This document shows, one piece after another, positions 1-6,033 of a stretch of 35,201 bases of DNA. The notes under the pieces were generated by a model. It searched no databases. It was not told where the DNA came from and was given only the letters and a program-made list of their open reading frames with translations. The stretch spans positions 1 through 35,201 of the forward strand of contig JAFRHS010000032.1 of the NCBI GenBank assembly GCA_017433225.1. The letters run 5' to 3'. Positions within the stretch are counted from its first letter, which is position 1; every line of letters begins with the position of its first letter. Made by a program: the position numbers and the translations under genes. This DNA is from Clostridia bacterium. GTDB lineage: Bacteria > Bacillota > Clostridia > Oscillospirales > Acutalibacteraceae.

Positions 1-552
1 CGAGATGACCTCCATCGAGAAGACCGCGGCGGTCAGGGGCGAGCCGAAGATGGCGGCGAACGCGGCGCTCATGCCGGTCATGATGAGGACTTTGTGGTCG
101 TTCTCATTGAACTTCAGAAGGCGGGAGAGCGTGGAGCCGAGGCTGGCGCCCATCTGAAGAGCGGCGCCTTCGCGGCCGACGGACGCGCCGAACACATGGG
201 AGATGGCGCTCGACACAAAGATGAGCGGGGTCATCCGGAACGGGATCTCTTCCCCGCCGTTCACGGCGGCCAGGACCATGATGGTCCCTTTGTTCTCCTC
301 GGTCTGAGGCTTTTTATCGAAGAAATAGTAGAGGGCGGCGATGACGAGACCGGCCACCGGCAGGAGCCAGATGAGCCAGGGGTACTGCGCCCGGAGTTCA
401 CCGGCATAGAACAGCGTGTAATAAAACCCGGTGCCGACGAGGCCAAGGACCACGCCCAGGAGCAATGCCAGCACGAGCCATTTGAGATAGACCCGGAAAT
501 GGCCGAAGAAGTTTTTGATGTCTTCCCACAGGTTCAGAAAGAATGATTTCAC
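1..552 (-). CDS. ClC-family chloride channel/transporter, N-terminal part (truncated by window edge)
   Basis: The first 184 codons of a membrane protein that continues beyond the left edge. After a short cytoplasmic N-terminus there are hydrophobic segments at about residues 24-46 and 60-77. Then come the family signatures: GREGAALQMG, matching the conserved GREGPxxxxG selectivity-filter region of ClC proteins, and GMSAAFAAIFGSPLTAAVF, matching the GxxAAxAAxFxAPLxxxxF block. Members move chloride or fluoride across the cytoplasmic membrane as channels or H+ antiporters; which applies here cannot be decided from this part. The start is a GTG at 550-552, chosen because GGAGGGG (complement of 558-564) lies 5 bases upstream and no ATG precedes it in frame. 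Its own promoter overlaps the terminator of the preceding gene set. The family call is firm, transport mode unknown. Confidence 0.9.
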   Translation of the reverse strand, partial: MKSFFLNLWEDIKNFFGHFRVYLKWLVLALLLGVVLGLVGTGFYYTLFYAGELRAQYPWLIWLLPVAGLVIAALYYFFDKKPQTEENKGTIMVLAAVNGGEEIPFRMTPLIFVSSAISHVFGASVGREGAALQMGASLGSTLSRLLKFNENDHKVLIMTGMSAAFAAIFGSPLTAAVFSMEVIS

Positions 553-578
553 GGTGTCCCCTCCCCTCTTGAATTCTT

Positions 579-607
579 ATTATAAAAAAAGCGCCCTGTC
601 AGTTCAA
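579..607 (-). promoter_or_regulatory. Putative sigma-A promoter of the ClC gene, overlapping a terminator hairpin
   Basis: On the minus strand TTGAAC (607-602) is separated by 17 bases from a perfect TATAAT (584-579). The -35 box lies in the loop side of the terminator hairpin at 590-620 and the -10 box directly follows its T-tract. The predicted transcript would start near 572, about 20 bases before the GTG start codon. This is sequence matching only. Confidence 0.55.
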
Positions 608-620
608 CTGACAGGACGCT
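590..620 (-). terminator. Intrinsic terminator after the VTC/DUF4956/beta-helix gene set
   Basis: The arms at 590-602 and 608-620 pair with one mismatch around a 5-base loop (core CCTGTCAG/CTGACAGG). On the minus strand the hairpin is followed by a run of seven T. The plus strand also has a short T-run after it, so weak bidirectional activity is possible. Confidence 0.85.
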
Positions 621-662
621 ATTTTACGCTTTTTTTCGCGATGTCTCAAGAGGCAATTTCAA

Positions 663-2252
663 TCAAACTGTCGCGGAGCTTTCCGCGTCGGTGGTCGCGG
701 AGCTCTGCGCATCGGGAGCATTGCTGCCCTCTGCGCGTTCCATCCGGAAGCTGCCCTGGCCATGCATTCCACCCATGCCGCCGTGGCCGCCCGGCATCCC
801 GCCGGAGCCGTAGATGGTGTCGGTCATCTCCACGTTAGAAGACTGGCTGCCGGCGGTGACCGTGTAGGTCTCACCGGTCTTGATGTCCGCGGAGCTGAGC
901 ACGACGGTCTGATAGTCTTTTTCCGGTGTGAAGGACAGGACGGTCTTTCCGTCGCTGTCTTTCAGCACGACTTCCGTGCCGCCGGAAACAGCCTGGTCGA
1001 AAGAGACCAGCATGGAGCACTGGGTCGAGTTCGAACCGAAGTTCATCGCCATGCCCGCGGAGCCGGCCGCGATGACCGTGCCGCCGGTGATCGAGGCATT
1101 GTCGCAGTCGAGCGCTCCGTTGCCGCCGTTGGTCGGGCCGCTGACATACGTCGTGCCGCCGGACACCGTCATGGAGCCGTTGGAGTCGAGGGCGTCGCCC
1201 TGCGCATTGACCGTGATGGTGCCGCCGGAAATGGTCAGTGTGGCATTCTGGTGGTCGGCGAACCCGCCGCCCTGGCCGAAGCCGCCGAAGTCCGCCGTAT
1301 TGTCAGATCCGCTGCCGCCTTCCGAAGCGTTGATGCCGTCATCCGACGCGACGATGTCGATCTTCCCGCCGCTGATCGCGATGTCCTGGCCTTCCAGGCC
1401 CTCCACGGACTTCGTGATGTCGATGACGCCGCCGACGATGGTGAGGTCGGTCTCCGCGTGGATGGCATCGTCCCCGGAGTCGAGAGTGAGGGTGCCGCCT
1501 TCGATGTAGACAAAGCCTTTGCTCTCATCTTCCTCATTGCTGGTGTGGATGGCATCGTCACCGGCCGTGAGGTCCAGGACGCCGTCGTGGATGCGGACAC
1601 TGTCCTTGCCGGCCAGTGCCTTTTTGGCAGCATCGACTTTGAGGGTGCCGCCGGTCACTTTGAGGTCGTCCTTCGAGACGATGCCGTGGCCGTTGTCACA
1701 GGTGACGGTCAGTTTGCCGGTGCCGTTGATGGTCAGAGTTGCCTTGGACCAGATGGCGGCGTCGATGTTGTCGCCGGTGTCGGCGTCCGCGGAAGCGAAG
1801 GACGCGCTCGACGAGATCTTGTTGGCCGTGCCGTCCTTCAGGGTGACAAAGACCTTGTCGCCCGCCTTCACATAAATGGCGGCGCTGTCGTTGTTGGCGA
1901 TGGTCACGTTGTCGAGGACCAGCTGGACCTTGTCCTGGTCGCCGACGTCGACGACGACCTGTCCGTTGTAGGTGCCGGTCAGGATGTACGTGCCGGCTTC
2001 AGAGATGGTCACTTCGGACGCGGACTCCTTCGAGAGGTCGATGGTGGTCGCGTTCTCATAGGACGGGTCGAGGTCCCGGTCGGTGAACAGATCGGTGTTG
2101 GTAGACTTCGGAGTGCTCTCCTCCGTCACTTCGGTCTTTGCGCCCTCTCCGCTCTGCGCGTCCGAGGTCGTTTTCGTGCCGCAGGCGGCGAGGACCAGGA
2201 CCATGGCCAGCGCCACCAGAACGGCGGTCAGTTTATGGGTCATCGATTTCAT
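663..2252 (-). CDS. Cthe_2159-like carbohydrate-binding beta-helix lipoprotein (DUF4353 type)
   Basis: A 529-residue exported lipoprotein. The N-terminus has a lysine, a hydrophobic stretch and a lipobox ending LAAC with the lipidated Cys at residue 24, followed by a Ser/Thr/Glu-rich spacer. The body, about residues 60-460, is made of short beta-helix repeats with recurring GGTLxVD, SGGKIDI and GDDAIH units. This is the pattern of the Clostridium thermocellum Cthe_2159 family, a surface protein known to bind acidic sugars such as polygalacturonate. The C-terminus has a Gly/Met/His-rich patch (GGMPGGHGGMGGM) and a Ser/Ala tail. The start ATG shares its A with the TGA of the DUF4956 gene (TGATG), so the two are translationally coupled. 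Many Asp pairs in the repeats suggest calcium binding. I infer that it is a cell-surface partner of the VTC and DUF4956 proteins; ligand unknown. Confidence 0.85.
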   Translation of the reverse strand: MKSMTHKLTAVLVALAMVLVLAACGTKTTSDAQSGEGAKTEVTEESTPKSTNTDLFTDRDLDPSYENATTIDLSKESASEVTISEAGTYILTGTYNGQVVVDVGDQDKVQLVLDNVTIANNDSAAIYVKAGDKVFVTLKDGTANKISSSASFASADADTGDNIDAAIWSKATLTINGTGKLTVTCDNGHGIVSKDDLKVTGGTLKVDAAKKALAGKDSVRIHDGVLDLTAGDDAIHTSNEEDESKGFVYIEGGTLTLDSGDDAIHAETDLTIVGGVIDITKSVEGLEGQDIAISGGKIDIVASDDGINASEGGSGSDNTADFGGFGQGGGFADHQNATLTISGGTITVNAQGDALDSNGSMTVSGGTTYVSGPTNGGNGALDCDNASITGGTVIAAGSAGMAMNFGSNSTQCSMLVSFDQAVSGGTEVVLKDSDGKTVLSFTPEKDYQTVVLSSADIKTGETYTVTAGSQSSNVEMTDTIYGSGGMPGGHGGMGGMHGQGSFRMERAEGSNAPDAQSSATTDAESSATV

Positions 2253-2947
2253 CAGAGTGTCTCTCCTTCCCCGGCGCCGCGGACCATCATGTTGATCTCG
2301 AGGTTGCCGTTGCGGACCCGCAGGTCGTCGATCAGGGCTTTTTCAGTGCCTGCTTCTTTCAGTCGGATATTGTAAGACAGCCGGTTGAGGCTGCCGAGGT
2401 TCGTCGTCTTGACACCGACGAGTTTGGCTTCCGTCGTATACCGGTCGAACAGGTCGGTGAACGCCGTCCCGTACTCCAGATCTTCCGGGACCGTGATGCG
2501 GACCAGCTTGTCGAGGCTGTCCGAGCTGTGTTCCCCAAGGGTCGTGAGGTTGTAGACCAGAGAGACGATGCCCATGACCGCCGTAAAAATGGCGGCGAAG
2601 CCGAGGTACCCCATGCCGCAGGCCAGGCCGACAGCCATGGCAAGGAAAATGGCGCTGATCTCCCGCGCCGTCCCGGGGATGGAGCGGAACCGGACCAGTG
2701 AAAAGGTGCCGGCCACCGCGATGCCCGTGCCGATGCTGCCGCTGACCATCATGATGACGATGGCCACGACGGCCGGCAGGATGAGCAGGGTGCCCACAAA
2801 GCTTTTGGTGTAATCGGTTTTACTTCTATATGTGAACACGAAGGCGAGTATGGCGCCGAGCACCAGCGAACCCGCGAGGCAGGTCAGAAAGCCGGAGACG
2901 GCGATGCCTTCCGTGGCAATGACGCTCGTAAACAATTCTTCAAGCAC
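2252..2947 (-). CDS. DUF4956 family integral membrane protein
   Basis: A 231-residue protein with about four hydrophobic segments (near residues 13-38, 48-70, 75-90 and 98-130) and a soluble C-terminal domain from about residue 145. The motif GTFSLVRFRSIPGTAREIS after the third segment is characteristic of DUF4956 proteins. The family has no established biochemical role but is repeatedly found beside VTC-domain polymerases and CotH or Cthe_2159-type surface proteins, as here. Translation starts at a GTG (2945-2947) that overlaps the last 8 bases of the VTC gene and is preceded by GGAGGG. The 3' end overlaps the start of the lipoprotein gene by one base. Tight overlap on both sides implies stoichiometric co-expression. 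Family call confident, function unknown. Confidence 0.85.
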   Translation of the reverse strand: MLEELFTSVIATEGIAVSGFLTCLAGSLVLGAILAFVFTYRSKTDYTKSFVGTLLILPAVVAIVIMMVSGSIGTGIAVAGTFSLVRFRSIPGTAREISAIFLAMAVGLACGMGYLGFAAIFTAVMGIVSLVYNLTTLGEHSSDSLDKLVRITVPEDLEYGTAFTDLFDRYTTEAKLVGVKTTNLGSLNRLSYNIRLKEAGTEKALIDDLRVRNGNLEINMMVRGAGEGETL

Positions 2948-3674
2948 TTAAGATCCCTCCTGTATTGATCGTGTGTTCGTTTCCCTCTTCCAGCAGCATC
3001 TGGTAAGCGGTCCCGTATTTGGAGAACGAAGTTCTCTGCGCGTTGGCCTGCGTCAGCAGCGCCGTGAGCCACAGGGGCATGGCGCCGGCCGCTTTGATCT
3101 CCAGGATGCTCTCCCCCGGACGGATGACGAATCGCCCGCCGGGCAGGCTCTGCAGAGAGAGGTCCCCGGTCCGGAAGCAGATGTTCCGGTCAAAGGTGAT
3201 CCGCAGATCCGGGTCCTCGTTCGAGTAGTAAGCGGTCCGGTCATAGTTCAGGTAGACCGCCGGCTGCAGGTCGCCGTAGAAGTCCAGGAACCAGTCGAGT
3301 TCTCTCGCGATCTGGTTCTGTTCCGGCAGGGGCGATGTACCGTTCAGGTAGTTCATCGCCTCCCGCTCCGGAAGGCAGATCCGCCGTTTATAGACGATCC
3401 CCTTATACTTCTTTTTGAGTTCGAGGAACGTGTTGTCATCCGGTCCCGCGGGGCCGTAGCTGCGAAGCCGGAGTTTTTCTTTGTAGACGGGTTTCTCGAT
3501 GGACTTGCGGATGAGCCGGAAGTCCGGGGTGTCGTAGTAGATGTTGCAGATGGTGCTTTCGCCGTACCGGTCCGGCGTGACATAGGGCGCGAGCGCTTCC
3601 CGGAGAAAGCGGTCCTGCGACGCGGTCAGCCGGTATTTGAGTTCCTTTCGGGCGAACACATTGGTAACTCCCAT
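2940..3674 (-). CDS. VTC-domain polyphosphate polymerase-like protein
   Basis: 244 residues forming one VTC/triphosphate-tunnel domain. Landmarks are ARKELKYRL at residues 8-16, YYDTPDF near 46-52, YKEKLRLRSYG near 64-74, FLELKKKYKG at 83-92, YDRTAYY and DLRITFDRN in the middle, ILEIKAAGAMP and SFSKYGTAY near the end. These basic and acidic strand residues line the tunnel that binds triphosphate and metal in yeast Vtc4, which makes polyphosphate from ATP. The bacterial stand-alone versions are only presumed polymerases. A longer frame opens at 3719, but the start is placed at ATG 3674 because AGGAGG lies 8 bases upstream and homology begins there. It is first in a three-gene overlapping set with DUF4956 and the beta-helix lipoprotein. 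The upstream leader holds AT-rich repeats that may be targets of the adjacent response regulator. Confidence 0.88.
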   Translation of the reverse strand: MGVTNVFARKELKYRLTASQDRFLREALAPYVTPDRYGESTICNIYYDTPDFRLIRKSIEKPVYKEKLRLRSYGPAGPDDNTFLELKKKYKGIVYKRRICLPEREAMNYLNGTSPLPEQNQIARELDWFLDFYGDLQPAVYLNYDRTAYYSNEDPDLRITFDRNICFRTGDLSLQSLPGGRFVIRPGESILEIKAAGAMPLWLTALLTQANAQRTSFSKYGTAYQMLLEEGNEHTINTGGILSA

Positions 3675-3710
3675 AGTTGTGTCCTCCTGTTGTTTCCTTA
3701 CAGCGAACAG

Positions 3711-3729
3711 TTTAGGCAACTTACCTAAA
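3711..3729 (-). promoter_or_regulatory. Inverted repeat in the leader of the VTC gene
   Basis: TTTAGG and CCTAAA are separated by 7 bases in the AT-rich region between the kinase terminator and the VTC start. Further upstream (about 3740-3765) the minus strand carries AGTTATTTTTAACT, another small inverted repeat, and a possible TAAAAT -10 box. The region is a plausible promoter-operator but no clear -35 is visible. Confidence 0.35.
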
Positions 3730-3783
3730 ACGAACTTCAGATTTTAGTTAAAAATAACTTAAAATTTGCCTGCAGAGCAAAAA

Positions 3784-3826
3784 AAGTCCCCGGATACGTT
3801 CCACTTCGGACCGCTTTCGGGGACTT
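3784..3826 (-). terminator. Intrinsic terminator after the first two-component system
   Basis: AAGTCCCCG (3784-3792) pairs with CGGGGACTT (3818-3826); the 25-base interior can form a smaller hairpin. On the minus strand a run of seven T follows. It separates the response-regulator/kinase operon from the VTC gene set, so the latter needs its own promoter. Confidence 0.85.
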
Positions 3827-3840
3827 GTTTTTTCAGATGA

Positions 3841-5298
3841 TCACGCGTTCGCGAGGCGTTTTTCCTCTTCTTTCGCGTTCTTTTTATGGTACTTTTCCTG
3901 CTGCTTCGTGACCTTGCGGATGGATCTGGCGCTGCCGCCCCGTTCGGGGAACGACGCAGTGATCTTGAGCCGTTTGCCGTCTTCGCTGTTCGCGGAGATG
4001 CGGCCGTTGTGCAGTTCCGTGATGGTCTGCGCCATGGACAGGCCGATGCCGTAGCCCTTCGTCTCCTGGCTGTGGGAGGTGTCGCCCCGGTAGAAGCGTT
4101 CGAAGAGTTCGTTGCTGGTGCCCTTTTTGACCCCCTCAGCCTCATTGTCGCTCGAGAGATGGACCCGGCGGCCCCGCTTCTTGAGCGTCATATAGATGGT
4201 GGTGCCGGGCGCCGCGTATTTGACCGCGTTGTCCGCGAGGATGGAGCAGAGCTGTTTGAGCGTCTGTTCATTGCCGAAGAACGGGATGTCCGGTGTGATG
4301 TCCATCACATAGCCGAGGCTCTGCTCTTCCGCCATGAGGCCAAAGGGCTCGAGGGTCTCCCGGCAGAGTTCCGAGAGGTCGAGGTCGCGCTTGTTGAGCT
4401 CGAGATCGCTCTCCGCCATCTTGGCCATGGAGATGAGTTCTCCGGTCATCGTGGTCAATCGCCCGACCTGTTCATGGATGCCTTCGGTCCACTTGTTCTC
4501 TCCCTCGGTCATCTCGAGGACTTCCGTACAGGAGTCGATGATGGCGAGCGGGGTCTTCAGTTCGTGGCCGGCATTGGTGATGAACTTCCGCTGCTTGTCA
4601 TAGCTCTCCTGGATGGGGCGGATGGCTCTCTTCGAGAAGAGGATGACCAGCATGGAGATGAGGAGCAGCGCTGCGGCCGCGATCATCAGACTCACGATGA
4701 GCAGATAGATGGAGTTGTAGAGGTCCGAGGAACAGTCGAGGAACAGGTACATGGTCCCGTTCTGCGCTTTCTGGACCCGGTAACGGTAGACACCGAGGAA
4801 CCCGGATTCGGTCGCGCCGATATGCTGCAGACTCTGGGCATAGCGGGTGGCGTCCTCCGCGTTGACGGAGGCGATCCGCCCGGTGTTCACCGACAGCGGT
4901 TCGTTCTTGTCATTGAGGACCACACTGAAATAGCGGGTCTCATACGGGGTCTCATCGGTGACCGGCGAGAAAGTATAGTGCCGTTCGCTCTGAAGGGTAT
5001 TGTTATTGAAATACCGGGCACGGTTTTCGAGGTTGTCCTCGTCGAGCTCCTCGTTGAAGTCATCCCGGTCGGCAAATGCTGCCGCATGTCCGAAGCCTTC
5101 GATGATGCCCTTGTATTCCTCCGGGATACGGTCCGGGAAATCGCCTCCGTTGTTCGCCATCAGATCGAGGATGAGATCGGCGTTGGTCCGCACGCTGCGA
5201 AAGGCCACGAAGTTGAACGTGCCCATGATGAGCAGCAGTGCCATCAGAACGGAGAGGATCGTCACATGGATGAACCGTTTGCGGATCCGTTCGATCAT
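3841..5298 (-). CDS. Sensor histidine kinase (HisKA/HATPase), OmpR-type partner
   Basis: 485 residues. The first membrane segment spans about residues 13-34 and the second about 196-221, enclosing a 160-residue extracellular sensor region rich in acidic residues near 57-95. No clear HAMP domain follows; a short linker leads to the HisKA box NAGHELKTPLA with phospho-acceptor His245. The HATPase domain has the N-box LADNAVKYA (Asn357 region), a DNEAEG G1-like box near 384 and the G2 box GYGIGLSMAQ near 416. The tail after residue 455 is very Lys/Glu-rich. The start ATG overlaps the stop of the response-regulator gene by four bases (ATGA). The signal sensed is unknown. Because the VTC/DUF4956/lipoprotein genes follow on the same strand, I infer that they are a likely target. 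Confidence 0.93.
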   Translation of the reverse strand: MIERIRKRFIHVTILSVLMALLLIMGTFNFVAFRSVRTNADLILDLMANNGGDFPDRIPEEYKGIIEGFGHAAAFADRDDFNEELDEDNLENRARYFNNNTLQSERHYTFSPVTDETPYETRYFSVVLNDKNEPLSVNTGRIASVNAEDATRYAQSLQHIGATESGFLGVYRYRVQKAQNGTMYLFLDCSSDLYNSIYLLIVSLMIAAAALLLISMLVILFSKRAIRPIQESYDKQRKFITNAGHELKTPLAIIDSCTEVLEMTEGENKWTEGIHEQVGRLTTMTGELISMAKMAESDLELNKRDLDLSELCRETLEPFGLMAEEQSLGYVMDITPDIPFFGNEQTLKQLCSILADNAVKYAAPGTTIYMTLKKRGRRVHLSSDNEAEGVKKGTSNELFERFYRGDTSHSQETKGYGIGLSMAQTITELHNGRISANSEDGKRLKITASFPERGGSARSIRKVTKQQEKYHKKNAKEEEKRLANA

Positions 5299-5969
5299 GC
5301 TTTGTCCTCCAGCGAGTAGCCGACGCCTCTGGCCGCTTTGATCTGGACCGAGGTGCCGAGGCTCGCAAGTTTCTTTCGAAGGGTGGAAATGTAGACCCAG
5401 ACCACGTTGACTTCCGCGTCGGTGTCATAGCCCCAGATCTTCTCGAGGAAGCGTTCCGTCGAGATGACCTGCCCGGGGTTCGTCATGAGCATTTCCATGA
5501 TCTGGAATTCTTTGTTGGCAAGTTTGGTGGAACCGTCCGGGCCGGACAGCTCGTAGTCCGAGCGGTCGAGGGACAGGTTGCCGAACTTGAGGACGGAGTC
5601 CGAAAGCTCCGGCTGACGGCGGGTCATGGACCGGATGCGCGCCAGCAGTTCCTTGATGGCAAAGGGTTTCGTAAGGTAATCGTCGGCACCGGCGTCGAGA
5701 CCTTCGACACGGTCGTCCACTTCGGACTTGGCGGTCAGCATGATGACCGGCAGGGTCAGGCCTTCGGCGCGGATCTTCCGCAGGACCGTGAGGCCGTCCA
5801 TCTTCGGCATCATGATGTCCAGGATGGCGCCGTCGTAGTCCCCGGTCTCGAGGTAGTCAAGAGCGTCCTGGCCGTTGTAGACGGCGTCGACCGAATAGTT
5901 GTTGTGCGTGAGCATGGTGACGAGCGCGTCAGACAGCATCTTCTCGTCTTCTGCAAGTAAAAGTCTCAT
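5295..5969 (-). CDS. OmpR/PhoB-family response regulator
   Basis: 224 residues with a receiver domain at 1-115 and a winged-helix DNA-binding domain at about 125-222. The acidic pocket is Glu7-Asp8, phospho-acceptor Asp51 (LDIMMPKMDG), the conserved Thr79 and Lys101 (KPF). The output domain has GNLSLDRSDYEL, LANKEFQIMEMLM and VVWVYISTLRKKL, typical of the OmpR winged helix. It is phosphorylated by the kinase encoded directly downstream, with which it overlaps by four bases. GGGAGG precedes the ATG. Only 64 bases separate it from the metH stop and no terminator hairpin is visible there, so some read-through from metH is possible. The gap contains AACTTTAA-type repeats that could be autoregulatory sites. 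Confidence 0.94.
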   Translation of the reverse strand: MRLLLAEDEKMLSDALVTMLTHNNYSVDAVYNGQDALDYLETGDYDGAILDIMMPKMDGLTVLRKIRAEGLTLPVIMLTAKSEVDDRVEGLDAGADDYLTKPFAIKELLARIRSMTRRQPELSDSVLKFGNLSLDRSDYELSGPDGSTKLANKEFQIMEMLMTNPGQVISTERFLEKIWGYDTDAEVNVVWVYISTLRKKLASLGTSVQIKAARGVGYSLEDKA

Positions 5970-6005
5970 GGTTTCCTCCCGGTGTTGGCGATGTACGTCT
6001 CCTAA

Positions 6006-6027
6006 ACTTTATCGAATGAACTTTAAG
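6006..6027 (-). promoter_or_regulatory. AACTTTA repeats upstream of the first response regulator
   Basis: On the plus strand AACTTTAT (6006-6013) and AACTTTAA (6020-6027) lie in direct repeat, 14 bases apart, in the short space between metH and the response regulator. The octamer AACTTTAA also occurs twice in front of the second two-component system of this window. Candidate response-regulator or promoter element; weak evidence. Confidence 0.3.
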
Positions 6028-6033
6028 TGTAGT

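Noticed and set aside
762..2375. Long plus-strand open frame of 537 codons opposite the beta-helix lipoprotein
   Set aside because: It mirrors the lipoprotein and DUF4956 genes. High GC at third codon positions keeps the antisense frame open; the product has no recognisable domain and no ribosome site.
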